Shown in pieces: positions 12,017-28,549 of a DNA stretch of 64,000 nt (the stretch's first letter is position 1; the number at the start of each line of letters is the position of its first letter). The DNA is from Ficedula albicollis. Taxonomy: Eukaryota; Chordata; Aves; Passeriformes; Muscicapidae. A program made the position numbers and the translations under genes. The stretch is taken from positions 30,357,749 through 30,421,748 of the forward strand of contig NC_021678.1 of the NCBI RefSeq assembly GCF_000247815.1. Direction: 5' to 3'. The notes under the pieces were generated by a model. That model did not search any database. It was not told the DNA's origin and was given only the letters and a program-made list of their open reading frames with translations.

Positions 12017-13540
12017 TTGGCACTAGCACTGTATAGAGCTGAATATCCCACATTAAACACATTTTTAATGTTTTAGTGCTGCTCTGAAGCCCTCCAAATT
12101 TATAACATAGCACTTATCTATTTAATTTACAGCATTTGTGCATTTCCAAAATTAAACACTGGACAAATTACTATTTCTTGTAGATTTCAATTACATACTA
12201 GGGAACTGAACTATTGTCAGAATATTTAAGTGCAAGAAAACACTATTTATTTGGAAATACTTTCCCCCTGGGAGCTAGTGAGCCAATATAGACCCAGAGG
12301 GGGACTGCTGGTAACTGGTGGGACTATTCCTTGTGCTGGAAAACCACACACAGGGTCAGGCATCACAGGCTCTCCCATCTTCCTCCCCATGGTAGGAAAA
12401 GCCTGGGAGCTTCCCCACCTTTTACAAGCAAGGCACACATTCTTACAGAGCCATTATCCCTCTTCTGTTTGGCAGGACTGCAGCAATGGATGCTCTCTCT
12501 GCAGAAGGTCTTTAAAAGTGCTTTATATTAAATGCTTATAGTGTCTTTTCAACTTGTTTTTAAATTACCAGAGTCCCTCCACAAACTCATCTTATTTGTC
12601 CAAAGGTCTGAAATTCAGGCAGCACGCTATTAAGAAAATGCTAGCTAAAACCCAGCATTAATAAGAAGAGGAATATCCATCAATCAAATTTCATGTGACA
12701 TTTCAGTAAATGAAAAAAACCCAACTTTACAGAAACAATATTTAAAAGAAGCTGTAGCGTAGCGAGTGTTTTTAACAAACATTGCAAGATACAAACAGCA
12801 AAAATTCCTCCTTCCCGTGAGGAATTAAATGCTTGTACTGACAGTAATTAAGATAAAGTTACTGTATTAATATACAGGATTAAAGGTAGACACTAAAATA
12901 GCACAGTACTAAGCTCTTCCACACACAAAGTACAGCAAAAATGTTTCCACAGCCACTGCAGGCAGAGTCTCCTTGAGGTGAAGGACTTCTACACTCCAGT
13001 CATGCCAGACTTCAGAGTCACTTCAGTGGCTCATTTGCTCTTCAGTGACTCATTCCCCCTCATCACCACCTCCCTCAAAGCCTAGATCAAAAGTGTATCC
13101 AGAAAAACCCCGAGCACATCAAGCTTATTCCCCTCATTTTGGGCCTTTCAGCCCCTGAATGGGGAGAATTCTCCCTTCCAGTTGGCAGCTCTGGAGGCAG
13201 AGTTCATCTACTTGGAACAAGTCTGGATTTGGTGATTTCATTTTAAAGATGTCTGACCTACATTCCCTTTAATTTAAATTCACTGTTCTGTGATGATTGC
13301 TTTGTGGTTCTTTAGCCAACTTTTAACAGAAAAGAGGACTGAAGTCTTTTACACTTTAGTTTAATTAACCTAATCCGCAAATTAACTGCTCCTCTCAGTA
13401 CCTACTTAACAATATTTTTAGTTGCATGAGGAAATCTATCGAGAACTAAAAAATATTGATTTATCTGTTATGATGACCATATGCTTCAGTGTCTGCTCAC
13501 TGCATCAGTTAAGAATATCCAGAATCACAGTAAAAAACAC

Positions 13541-13635
13541 AACAATAAATTGTTCAGAGCTAAAGAGACAGGAAAAAAAATCAAAAGCAACAATAAATTG
13601 TTCAGAGCTAAAGAGACAGGAAAAAAATCAAAAGC
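13541..13635. repeat. Tandem duplication, 48 + 47 bp
   Basis: AACAATAAATTGTTCAGAGC starts at 13541 and again at 13589. The copies differ only in the length of an A run. Confidence 0.9.
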
Positions 13636-13990
13636 TCTCAGTATTCCATCTCCTACTTGGAGGAGCAGAAAGTCTTAGTTTCATTTCTGAGCACAGGAGG
13701 AGGTGGGATTTTGTAGAGCTTTTGCTAAGAAGTAAGAATATTTTTCTAGAATAAGTTAGAGGAGAAGTTTTTAATTATTCTCCAGTTTTATAAAGGAAGT
13801 TTGGTATCTAAAACAGAGTTTAAAATTACTGAATATACATTAAACACTTGTTTACTACAAATTCCAGCACTACTCTATTGACATAAAGATTAAATGTGTT
13901 CAGTTTTGGGAATTTTTAAGTAACATTAACTGAACATTTGAATTTTAATAAAAACCAAAAGATTTTAAAGCTCAGAAGAATCAATTAACC

Positions 13991-14326
13991 TAAAGTGCAA
14001 GCATCTTCAGCAAAAAGCTACTTCGAATGCACTGCAAGTCTTAATTTTCCTCTAGAATGTTAGATTTCAATTTGGCAAGTGCTACTGTATGTGAAGATTC
14101 TAGTACCTAAAATACTATTGAAAGAATAACTGCTGGATAAAGTGCAGGCATCTTCAGCAAAAAGCTACTTCGAATGCAGTGCAAGTCTTAATTTTCCTCT
14201 AGAATGTTAAGCAAAATTCTATCACAATCTAAAGAGAGAGATTGTGTTTAGATTTCAATTTGGCAAGTGCTACTGTATGTGAAGATTCTAGTACCTAAAA
14301 TACTATTGAAAGAATAACTGCTGGAT
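13991..14326. repeat. Tandem duplication, 147 + 189 bp, with a 42-bp hairpin-bearing indel
   Basis: TAAAGTGCAAGCATCTTCAG starts at 13991 and recurs (with A to G in GCAGGCATC) from 14138. The second copy has about 42 extra bases near 14210-14251. They contain a perfect 8-bp inverted repeat (CACAATCT at 14223-14230 and AGATTGTG at 14239-14246), and a TTA triplet is present at both ends of the extra segment. A deletion of the hairpin from copy 1 through this microhomology is a simple explanation. Confidence 0.9.
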
Positions 14327-14655
14327 GCATTTTCAGTTTGGGGATTAATCAAAACGTTCAACTAACTACGCAACAGAACTGAGTCATTTTTAGATTGTGT
14401 TTTTCACCTGAGTCACAGAAACACAAGTCAGGCACTTGTAAAGTGTGCAAATTTTAAAGAGTGATTGAGACCAGATACTTTAATATATAAAAAAGTCCTC
14501 TATTCTTACACTGCATGCAATTCAGGATGAAGTTTTAGTTCTACAAAAATTCTAAAATATTACAATCCAAACCTAAAAAGACATGATCATCTTAATAAGA
14601 TTTTTAAAGTGCTTATCAGCTAACACTTGCACTTGTCAGGTATTATAATTAGGTA

Positions 14656-14757
14656 TATCCTTATTTTGAAGAAAAAAAAAAAAAAAGTAGTGGTACTGGT
14701 TTCTCTATTATCCTTATTTTGAAGAAAAAAAAAAAGTAGTGGTACTGGTTTCTCTAT
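14656..14757. repeat. Tandem duplication, about 53 + 49 bp
   Basis: TATCCTTATTTTGAAG followed by an A run and GTAGTGGTACTGGTTTCTC occurs at 14656 and again at 14709. The copies differ in poly-A length. Confidence 0.9.
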
Positions 14758-16846
14758 AGATTTTGTTATGGATTTTACAAAAGCAATTCTCCAGCTTCCA
14801 CTAATTTCTCAATGAATAATGCTGAACTGTATCAGTATTCACACTCAAGGCACTTCAACCATTCAAATTACAGGAGATGTCTATAATGAATAAGACTGAT
14901 TTCAGCTTTACTCATAGCCATGAAAATCTGACTTACAAGCAGCCTGAAAAAAACACTGCAGTAAGACAGTGTTTATTTTCTAGGAAGTTTTATGGCAAAC
15001 TGCAAATCAGATCTAGTAATCCACCCACTGTCTTACAGGATATTCTGCCACACACATGTAGGAGGCTCACATACACAAGGTCTCAATATATGAACAGTCC
15101 CTTTTTTTTTAAACCAAGACCTCAAAAGAAAAAAAAAGGCAAGGATTTTACTTTTTTTTTTTAAAGAAGTTTCACACATTTGATTCTTAAAATAGTTTTC
15201 TTTCTTCTCAGTAATTCTGAGGTATATCTTGAATCATACACGTGAGACAAGCCACTTCTCAGACTTCAATTTGTTCTCGACTCCCACAAGAACAAATAAA
15301 AAAATAAATGCAATCAGTCTAATAGCTTCTTGAAAAAAAGATCATGAATTTTTTCCTGCTTATATGACAGAAATTGCAAATACGACATGGACACTCTTAA
15401 GGATATGGTTTTACTGCTTATATTGGAATAGTCATGAGTAAAAAATAAATCTTACCAAAACTTCTTTCTTAGCAGCGCAAACCAGATCAACATGACCATA
15501 CTTTTTTGCATTTCAGGAACACTAGCCTCCCAAATTCTAAATTCCTCAAATACCAAAACAGCTTCGATAACTCAATGCCTGTTTGATCCCTGGGTTTTCA
15601 GGTTCTGTTGATTCAAATTAAAGGATGAAAATCCTGCTGTAATTGAGACAGGATGAAGACAAAATTTCCCTGTCTAACCAAAAAGTCTGCAGCTTTGCTC
15701 GAAGTGGGACATAAAATACAGAATGTGCTTATGTTCACTTAGAGTTCAATGAAAAGTAGCAACCAGCTTTTAGGCATTCAAGGAAAACAGCAGCAGGAAA
15801 AAAAACAAATAACAAAAGATAAAAAGCGCACACACAAGAAAGCAAATAAAACTCGCACCACCCCAAAACTCTACCTTCAGCCAGTTGGATTAGAGATTGG
15901 TGCCAGTGACTGATGGTAGGCAAACATTAGCTTTTGCTCCCTTCAGCAGAATGTTCTCTGATAAGAAGTCCTGAATCTACAAACGTCACCTGTCTGCAAT
16001 CCTGGTTAGAGCAAAAAGATGATGATGCTCTCCGAGAAGTCTAAGCTCTGAACATGACTCACTCATTGAGCTGAGAGTTTTAATCCTCTGCTCTAAACCC
16101 TAGTCTATACCCATGTGAAAGAAGTGACATCTCTTAGGCTGCTTAGACAGAAAACTAACAACTGTCTCACTGCTGAAAGCAGTCTCTGACAGCTGTAAAC
16201 CAAAAGCGAAAAAATATTTGTATCTGTTGTGAATTCTAGGCAAGAGAGCTTCCCAAGGTTTATCTTCACTCCTCCAGTTAGTTTTAAAAATGCTCAAACT
16301 GCAGAAGCTTCTCAATCTACATTTATCCAGTCACTTCTGACAAGACAGAAGATGCTCCAGCCCACAGCCTGGGAGCTCAGGCTGGGTAGTAGCATTTTCA
16401 AAGCTGAGATGAGTGACAGCTCACCCTGAAGCTGTGAGCAGCAGTCATTACGGGCCTGGTTTGCACAGAGCTCAGGGACTGCAGTGGTGGGAGGGCACAA
16501 ATGGACCCAGGGACACACCATGGCCATGTACTTGGCAGCTGCTCCCCAGGCAAAGATGACACCACAGGCAAGTCACAGCATTTTATTAATAGACACATAC
16601 TGTAAACAGGATCAAGTAGCACAGAAGCTCAGACTGGACACGACCTGTGGCACCACTGTTGACAATCAAACACAGGAAGGGTTTGTGAGGTTAATTAACA
16701 GGAAGGATTCACTCATGGCAAGTTACACTTAGGACTTGTGATAACATTTGATAGAAGCAGCTGCTCAAATTATGAATTTGGATACTTTCTGTAATTTGCC
16801 CTTCATTCAGAAGAACAGAGGAAAAGAAAAAACCATCCGAGTTTTT

Positions 16847-16872
16847 GTGGTATTGTTTTAGAACAATACCAC
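16847..16872. repeat. Perfect 11-bp hairpin with 4-base loop
   Basis: GTGGTATTGTT (16847-16857), loop TTAG, then AACAATACCAC (16862-16872). It is too short to be a microRNA precursor and no poly-T or other terminator context is relevant in this intron. Probably incidental. Confidence 0.5.
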
Positions 16873-19670
16873 TGCCTAACAATGCTGTTCCCACCCCACC
16901 TCCCTTTCTAATCCACTGGGCCCTTTGCTTGGAAACATTAGGCTTGTTTTGTTTTTTCTAGCATATTGCATCAAGTTTTGTTAGCAAGTATGCAGTTATT
17001 CTTGAAAAAAAACCTAAACCAACAAAAAAACCACACTACTGTTGAAGTTTTTCTAGTCATTTCCCCTGGTTAATTACTTAGGCACTATTCACCAAGTCAG
17101 ATCATCCAGAGGTGATCCCAACATCACCAGGAAGCCCAGTGCCATGTCACTGAAGGACTGGAAATCTTCCATTTCTACTCTTCCTATCTGAGCTCAGGCA
17201 AACAGCAATAATGGTTTAATAATGGTTTAAACCATTTAAGACACAAGTGACATTCATGAAGTCCATTTAAATTTTTATTACTCAATGAGTTTCCTTTAAG
17301 ACAGGATGTTTTTCACAGGTTTAAGCATAATTTAATGCATTTTACATATGTGGTAGTAGTTACTACCAGTATTGCTATCTTAATTTCACTGGCAAACACC
17401 CCATAATCTTGAACTTAATGCCATTACAAAAATAAATTTTAGTATTTGTACACATTTCCTTCTGAATGAGCACTTTTCATAGAAATGTTGCCATTTACAC
17501 TGATGCAGGAAAATATCCTGCTTAGCATTAGGTCTCAGGAATATCAGGAACAAAGTATGTGTTATGATTTCCATTAGATATCATCAGATAATGTTTAAAA
17601 GACAGAAAGTAAGAAATAATATTTTTGAATTTATATCTCAAAGCGTCCCTGTAAATTTTTCAGCTGGAGCAACAAAAAACTGCCAAAAATTAATTCCCAA
17701 ATGATTATCCTAATTTAATTTTATGCTAGTCATATCTGACAATTAATTACTGTCTTTGAGAGTGTGTAACAGTCTGATTAACTATCATCAGCTGATCACT
17801 GTAATACACTCTATTTCTGACAGAGCTTTATGACATCTGGTAAGTCTTCAAAAATGTGTGCACTGTATTGCTGTAGTAAAATTCCTCATGTAACAGCTTT
17901 AATGGAGAGGGCTGGGGACACTGCTCCTCACAGGCCATTCTGCTGAACTCCAACAGCCCTGAACAGGGGAATTAAGATGTCAAGATGCTAAGTTGTACCA
18001 AATAGTTTTAAGGCTAAAATTAACTAAAGCAGCTAGTAGGGGAATAAAAAAATCACAAACCAAGCAGCTGCCCAGAGCCCAACCCAGGGTTGAACACAAT
18101 TTCTGTGGTTTGTTTACCTCACAAAATTTAAGGTTTTCCCTCTCTTTCTTTTATTCTCTGCTATGCCCAGCATCTCCTGGCAGTTTGCAGAGCTGTGTCT
18201 GGCCACAGACAGGTCTAAAGCCCTGCCAGCCTCCAGCTGGGTCCTACAGCAAACAGTCCTGAGAGGACTGAACTCAGACAGGGCTCCACAAGGGTAGGAG
18301 TCCTCCCAGAAGGAAGGGTGCTTAGGGATGTACCCAGATGGGTTTGGGCAGGTGTAGGAATCCTCATCATCACATTGGATCATTGCTTTTTTTCGGGATT
18401 AAAGGATGGTTTGAGATCATCATGCAAAGGTTTTTGTAGTTCCACAATTTAGGGATTTTAACAGACTGGAGTGACACAGATTGCCTATTAATGTAACCTA
18501 CCTGTGTGGGCTGCTAATTTCTCCCCACACTCAGTTTAGAAAATAAAGCTTAATAATCCTAGAAGAAGTGTTAAAGTCTTTTCCTATACTCTCAAGAAAA
18601 AAATAATATCAAGAATACACTAATGTTGAAACAGTTTTAAATCAAACAAGTGTGAACATGAACTGTAAACACAGGAGCACACTGGGTGACTTCAGGCCAT
18701 CTCTGCAGGAATGCAGAATAAGCAGTTTCCCACAGAAAGCCAGAACATGAAAGGACTGGCTCCAACAGTGAATCCAGCAGCTTGAGGCTGAGCTTCCCCA
18801 GCACTGCATTGCTCTACCCCACTAAAATCTACTGTCCTTACCCAGGCTGTGTCAAGAACTTTCTGATCAAGGGTCATTTGCCAATAAAAGATTAACTGTT
18901 TTATGCATTTAATATATATAAATAGGTTTGACAAAAATGACTCCTACATTTTTACATCCAATGAGCTACTAAGAGCTACACAACTTCACAGGCAAATTCT
19001 CTTTCTCCTCGAATTAATCTCCTTCAGGAAAACCCAGTGTTCAGTTCCACGTCACAAGTGGGGAACATTAATCATACTATCTATGCACAGAGTCTAAAAA
19101 TCGTAATACACCTGTAGAAGATGTTCAGAATAGCCCAGTTCCAGAGTCTGAACACACCTCCACACTCCAGCAGACAGGCTCAGAACCAAATCCAGACATT
19201 TCTTAGCTGCCTACAGCTCAGTAAAGTGATTACCTCCCATATGATCTGTATTTTGGAAAGTTACCTTTAAAAAAAAAATAAAATATTCATATTTTATTTA
19301 AACGCATTGAAAGCAACACAAATTAGGACAGCAGAATAAAAAGATCCATATTTGTATTCACTGAGCAACATGATCAGTTCAAGATAAGAGTCCAGAAGAA
19401 CAGAAATGTGGTCTCAATGCTGGTGCATGCAAAACACCATCATGTACTAAATAAATCATAGCAGATTTTTCAGAGTCTTTATTCACTAGCCACATGAAAG
19501 TTCATTGCAGGACTAAGATCAAGTAACTTCTAATATAAACCAGCACAGGATTAAATGAGGTCATTTTCTTTACATTATTATAGTACAGTGTTTTATGGAC
19601 TGTTGCAAGAGGCCCTATTTTCATGTCAGACCAATTATGCCTGCTGGATTTCTATCTGCAGCAAAGGCAG

Positions 19671-19790
19671 ATATTGATCACCAAAACCTATTTCTTTATC
19701 CTATATCTTCATCCATCTCTCCCTCCAACTGATATTCTCACCAAAATATATTTCTTTATCCTATATCTTCATCCATCTCTCCCTCCAACT
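19671..19790. repeat. Tandem duplication, 2 x about 60 bp
   Basis: The pyrimidine-rich block starting CCAAAACCTATTTC at 19681 recurs as CCAAAATATATTTC at 19741. The copies differ by a few substitutions at the left part and are identical through TCATCCATCTCTCCC. Confidence 0.9.
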
Positions 19791-22723
19791 GATATTTTCT
19801 CTTTGTCCCATACTTCTGGTCTCCTAATGTTTTCACTAACTCATCTCAAGTCAGTGATGTGTTAGATCCTCACCCTTGTATGTAGGAATAGAAAACGTAA
19901 GATTTGTTGACTAAGCACAGAAAAAGGCTCACTCTTAAGCTGAAAAGAATGCCACCTGTATACTGGGAAATGGCTGGTATGTAGCTGGGCACTCATTAAA
20001 TCTGACTTCACTATGAACAAGTTTCAAACTGGCATTCTTTCAGAATTCCATCTTTCCAGTATGAAAACTCATGAAGTGCTGGAGCTGGGGAAGATGACTA
20101 AAAATATTTCAAAACCCTTAGAAGCAATGGATTTGAACTTGCTAGCTACATAATATTTACATACAGACATTGTGCCACGCAATTTCATACAATCTGCAGA
20201 AGCTGCTGACTATAGACAGATGTACTGAGTGAAATTATTACCACTTTGCCACTAGCAGAATGGTCTGTGCTGGCATCCTTCAGGGCAGTTAACTCTGGAG
20301 CAGTCTAAAAATCACAGTGCTGCTTTACCATCAGTTTTTGCAGAGCAGAAAAAAGACTCAGATCCTGGAGGCTTTTTTAATGCTTTTGTAGAGTAGATGA
20401 TTTTTGTACCTACAATAGGCATGGTGTTAAAAGACCCAATAAATAGAACCAACAAACAAATCACCCTTCTTTCCTTTCAGCAGCAGTAGGAATGAGAACT
20501 TCAAAAAGGACTATCTTACAGATTTAACTAGTGAGAGATTCATATCAATCACAGTAGAAATCCACTCAAAAAGAAAAACCCTCCCTTGGCAGCAGCTACA
20601 GAGGAAGGTTTCTGAAGCAAAGACACGATCACAGTCCCAAGATCTGATTATTTTTGATACTCCTGCCTCATCACGTGAATAATACATACTTTTAAAAATT
20701 TTATACTTTTTCCAATACCTCCACTTCCTCATTATGAAGTAATTTCTATTGTAAAACACATTTCAAATCAATAGCTATTTACATTACTTCTAGGCTTAAG
20801 TTTTGCCAAAAATAGGAATCTACTATGTAACTCTCAAATTGCACTGCATAATGGCAAATAAAAACAGGCTTGTCTAATTGTTCTTCCCAGAGAAATTCAA
20901 TATAGCCCCAGGTTCCAAGTAAAGCATAAAATTATTTAACATGACTAAATATATTGCAAATGATCAGTTCTAAGGATAATTCATGTTGGAAGCAGCCAGA
21001 GGAAAGCCCAATACAGAAATGGTAGAAGCAATGCTTTGTGAGAATACTTATAAAGAACAGAAGGTTATTCCCCACTCTGTGGTAGCAGGCATTAAAATAA
21101 AACAAACAGACTTCCTCAAAGCAGGCTAGTATCAGTACAAAATATTTGTGTTTTTCAATGCAACAAACTAAGAAACAAAGTGATCCTTAAATATACAGAA
21201 CTAACCCACTGCTTAGGCAACACCTGGTCTGCTTAGAATCTGAATTGAAGAATTTGTGAGATATTTCACTTAAGAGGAAAAAAAAAAAGAAAAAAGACAG
21301 CTGTCAAGTTTTCTTATATCATTGCTTAAGAAATATCAAGAAATTAAATTTTGGCAGAAAAAGGACTTTACATATACATAACAGGCTCTGTAGCTTCACT
21401 ATGGCAAAGTGTATTTTTATTGCCTAGAAGGAAGCAAAAACCCAAATCTCTCCAAGATCTAAAAGCAAGACCAGGAACTGTTCAAAAGAGCTATTAAGAA
21501 CAGGCTGGACACAGCATAATCAGTGTACTGATAAACCTGAGGTGAGAGGAGGGCAGGGCAAGGCTGTCACCACAAGCAACTTAATAAAAGGTTAATGAGC
21601 AAGGTAAAGCTCATTAGAGAACTAACACAGATGAACCCATGACTACTGCAACAGCACCATCATGCAAGGGAACAGGCACCTGAAACAGTCCTTACTCTGT
21701 GCCTCTAAATCCTGAACATGCTGTGACAATGCAAGGAACTGCAGCTTAGTGTTAACCACTAATAGCCACTATGAAAAGAACATGATAAAGTTAAAACCAA
21801 CACAAACAGTGTCTATAGCATTAAAGAACTGTTTGAGTGTATGCAATAAAAAACCAAAGGCTGGACTCAGGTCACAAGATAAACTCCACTTTGTGCTGAT
21901 AGTGTTCAGTGCTCTGGTCTATCAAAATAAACCTACACGAAAACAAAGTTGTATTAGATCTTCCCCACATCTGAACAAGACACTGCTCTGACATACAAAA
22001 ATGTCTGCAGAAAAGCTGTTTGCATTCTATTATAAAGCAACAAATACATTAATACTCACTACAAAAACTTAACTATTGCTATTACCAATTAAATTGCATA
22101 AATCCTTTGTCAATGATGAAAAAAAAAAACCAACAAAACAACCCAGCCTACATTCACTGAATTTTACCAGCAGCCTTACATCCAAAGATTTACTCAAATT
22201 GTACTACACAAGATAGCAATTCCCATTCAATGGCAGAGCAGCTACAAAACAGGGTGTTTTGCCAGACACAAACATATTTATTAAAGAGACAGAGGAAAGT
22301 GATTACATGCTATTAGAGTAAAACACAAATTACTACTTATTAGTTTAGACATGAAGTGCAGCCCTTCTTTTTCAATTAGTAGACAATTGCTTTTGTGGAG
22401 AAAAATGTGTATAAAATGCTAGACAAACTTTTAAGCTACACAGCCTTTCCCTACAGACTCTTAGGAGTGCAGCAGGAATGCAAGATGCCTTTTCCTACTT
22501 TCAAGCTACAGTTAGGCAGACCACACAAAGTCTGTAGAAATGGATGATACAAAATATGATCTTACTCAACACTGCTGTGCTGCATAAATTTTGTACCTGA
22601 CTGGAAAGAATACAAAGTACTTGTGTAGTAATTTAGCTGTAGCAACAGAGAGTACATATATGAATACACATTTATAAAATACAGTATTTTGTAACTAAAT
22701 AACAGAGGAGGCCAGGATCTGTA

Positions 22724-22833
22724 ACACAAACAAAGTTACAGGATGTTCAAAATCAACTACTGGCAAAGGTTCTCTTCAGCACAAACTTAGTTACAGGATG
22801 CTCAAAATCAACTACTGGCAAAGGTTCTCTTCA
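22724..22833. repeat. Tandem duplication, 2 x 55 bp
   Basis: A unit containing AGTTACAGGATG and ending GGCAAAGGTTCTCTTCA occurs at 22724-22778 and 22779-22833 with few differences (for example GGATGTTC versus GGATGCTC). Confidence 0.9.
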
Positions 22834-24717
22834 TATGCCATTCACCACCCAGTAACAACTTCTAGAAGTTGCCTAATACAAAAGACAAAGAAAATGGCAT
22901 ATTTTCTGTGTTAATTAACACCTTGAAATAAGATAAAACTCTTCTGTGGGCTTCAATGTGGAAGCCAAAAGAGTAGCAAAGTGCCCCTTTTAACCAGAAG
23001 AAGAGAGAATTCCTTACACTCCCGTACTTTTGTTTACAACGTTGTAATCACTGCTATTCAGTTTTATTTACAAAGTTACTTGAGCAGGAGTAGGGAGACA
23101 CCAAAAAAGTTTTGAACTACACATGGAAGCAAATACTGTGTAGTGAAGAACATATAGGCAATAGCAAAAAAATGGGAGAGAATAATCACATACCATGCAG
23201 ATGAGAAACTTTCAAGCCTTAAGTAAGGTAAGAGGTTATTAAGCACCTGTGAAACTCCTGACTTTCTCCTATATATTCTTTGCTAAGAAATATAATACAC
23301 ACCATAATCCCAAATCCAATGTAATCTTACAATTCTGTTTAAAGCCTCACTTCTGCATCTTATCAGCAAGGGACTTGATTTTCCAAACCAACTTTCAGTA
23401 ACACCTGAACTCTCAGCTCTGCCACCACCTAAGAGTGTATTATTACTACCCAGCTGTTCCCAAATTTGGGGATTCATCTGCCTAAACTCAGCTGCAACAT
23501 GCTGGGGAAGAATTTGTAGTTTAGTCTGTGTTCCACAAAACCCTGCCCACTGTGGACAGCTCAAGTTCCCACCTGAAGCTTTAAAGGCCATGTTATGGAC
23601 AGCTGGAACACCAATGACCCAACCTTCCTTCCTCAGGACAATTCCATTAATGTGCACTGAGCTTTGTGTCCTGCCTTAGTGCCCCCTCCACAACACTGGG
23701 CTTGAAATGATACCTTCAGTACAGGACATAAAATGTAAAGGTCACCACCATGTCAGAGTTGGACACTGTTTCACTGAACACAGCAGGTTACCAGCCCACT
23801 ATCTCCTGTGAAAATCAGCTATGATACTGCATTTTCCTCTGAAGCATTTACAGATTCACAACTGCTTCAACCAAAGAGAACATTTAAAGTTAGCTGTTAA
23901 TTCTTCTTAGTTTTATATTTATGCTTCATATATCATTCTTAGTGTCATCACACTTCTCATTTCTGTCTCAGGCTCTGCACCCTGTTTCTTTCCGTCCCTC
24001 ACACATGCCTCATTCATTCTTTATGGTGGCAGAAAGCTTGAGAAACACGTGGAAAATTTAATATCTCCAACTAAATGATGAGAACACCTCACTGTCCACG
24101 TGCATCTCTCAGAGGCAAAGTGAAGACGTCTTCATCTGCTGAAGGGGAGGAGCACATCATCACAGGTTGCACAGGAACCCTAAAAACTTGCCTAGGGAGT
24201 GCAAAGTTCATTTGTTTTTTCTAGGTGTGCTGAGAATGCTGACTCTGCATCACGACTGTGCTATCCCAACCTCTCCTTCAGGCTCCTCTCCACAGTTTAC
24301 AGCCTCACTCGTTCCAAAACAGTAAGAGAATGGAAGCAAACTTGCTGTGACAGCTTCCCTGCTGTCCAGGGATTGCTCCCTTCTGGAGAGCAATTCATTA
24401 CCTCAAAATTTGAAAGAGCCACTACATTAGTCAAATAAACTACTTATTGCCCTGTCAGGGCTATCCAAATCTTGGATATTTTAAAAATCCATTTTCATGA
24501 GAGTGCTTACAAATTCAATTGCAGGGGAATCAGCTGAAAAGGCTTCAAAAATTACACCACTACAAAGCTAATTACACTTCAAAGTTCAAAAAGGCATTTT
24601 CAGTTACTCATCCTTCACGAATTTCAGGAAAAAAGGCTTATTGCAGAAGAATGTGATAAACAAACCTAACATCCTCACTTAACACTTAACTAAAGCTATA
24701 AAGAACAAACAGAAGAG

Positions 24718-24791
24718 AAAGGAAACATGGTATCCTGAGAGTGGTAAGACACAACTGAAAGGAAACACAGTACATGAGCAGTGGTAAGACA
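24718..24791. repeat. Diverged tandem duplication, 40-bp unit
   Basis: GGAAACATGGTATCCTGAG at 24721 pairs with GGAAACACAGTACATGAGC at 24761, and GTGGTAAGACA occurs at 24741 and 24781. The 40-bp offset is constant but the copies carry several substitutions, so this looks older than the other duplications in the intron. Confidence 0.7.
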
Positions 24792-25539
24792 TTCAGTATC
24801 AGAGAACAGAAACAAAGCGAATATGCCTCTTGCCACTTCTGCTACAGAAGTATCAGAACACATGTCATTATATTCACTACATAATGCAGTCTGTGCGGCA
24901 TTCGTAAGTGAAAAACAACAACAAAAAAAACCAACCAAAATAACCCAAAAGGTCCCTCAGTTTTACTTACCACAGCAGTGGCGAGAGTTCTCTTACCAAC
25001 TTTCAGACTTCCCCCAAAATTAATGAAGGAATTAAGTAGACCAGAAAAGAAGCAGACTGCCTGTATCATGGGAACTCAAAAATACTCCTTAGACAGTGAA
25101 CTCTACCGTTTCTTATATTAAGTAATAATCACCTCTCCTCTAGAGGTGAGCACCAGCCCTGTGGTAAGCACCACAAGTCTTGCCCTGGTGGCTCACCAGA
25201 AGCTCGGGAGGACACCCCAAACACACACACTCCCCATGGAGCCATCCTCCTACCTCTTCCAAAGAGGGATAGCATGGTCCTATTGTCACACACTTGACAC
25301 GATCCCCAAACTTTTCATATCTATTAATTCTGTCGCTTAGTTATACAGAGATGGGGGCATGTAACAACGTTATTGAGCAATGCCTTCTTCACTTGTTAAA
25401 AATGGAAAATGATCCTTCCTTTCACACAAAGCTTCTGCTAGCAGACAAGCAATGTACCGTGCTAAATACACATTAAGAGCAAAACAGCAATTCTGCTGCA
25501 CACCACCCAAAGCAACGCTGAGGACGCAGGACAACTCAC

Positions 25540-28220
<2,681 letters not shown>

Positions 28221-28403
28221 AGTCTGTTTTCGTGGGCGTTGTGTGACTTCCTAGAAACCTCCTCGTTTCCTGCTGATGAGAGATGCTTTTAGCACGTTAT
28301 GAAAACAAAACAAAACCCAAAAAAACCTGCCTAGATGACATTTTATCCAGCTCTGCTATTATTGGCGATAAGATATAAATCTGTTTCCGTCCCCTTCAGC
28401 TAT

Positions 28404-28549
28404 CTACTTGCCCTTAAAAGTCATCATTGAATACATGAGGTAAAAAAGCCCAACCAATCCGATGGAGAAGAGGAACATGAAGAAAATAAAAACAGCTGAG
28501 AGCTTTGCATGGTATTTCAGCCTCCGGCGTGTATGAGAGCGCTGCTGTC
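28404..28549 (-). CDS. Candidate terminal exon of an unidentified small membrane protein
   Basis: On the minus strand a pyrimidine-rich tract ends in CTACCCACAG (AG at 28551-28550). After it the frame reads QQRSHTRRRLKYHAK, then a hydrophobic stretch of about 24 residues (SAVFIFFMFLFSIGLVG and onward to LFYLMYS), then MMTFKGK and a TAG stop at 28406-28404. The layout is a basic segment, one membrane helix and a short tail at the C-terminus. There is an in-frame stop just upstream (near 28611) and no ATG before the helix, so if coding it must be the last exon of a spliced gene whose earlier exons lie to the right. Codon choice (CGC, CGG, CTG, CTC, ATC) looks more coding-like than the surroundings. 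I do not recognise the family. There is faint similarity in layout to InaF-type single-helix proteins, but not enough to name it. No clear AATAAA follows within about 150 bases. It may be a chance frame. Confidence 0.35.

Larger units (their letters stand above)
9062..25539 (-). other. PDZD8: PDZD8 intron 1 (16,478 bp)
   Basis: The intron runs from the exon 1 donor (AG|GTGAGT, a strong match) to the exon 2 acceptor. It is AT-rich and non-coding in both directions as far as I can see, since none of the 60-124-codon open frames here shows a domain. It contains at least seven head-to-tail two-copy duplications (listed separately), a perfect 11-bp hairpin at 16847-16872 and a 16-bp palindrome at 17221-17236. 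The stretch at 17690-17830 has several TAAT homeodomain-type cores and could be a conserved non-coding element, but this is only an impression. Confidence 0.85.
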
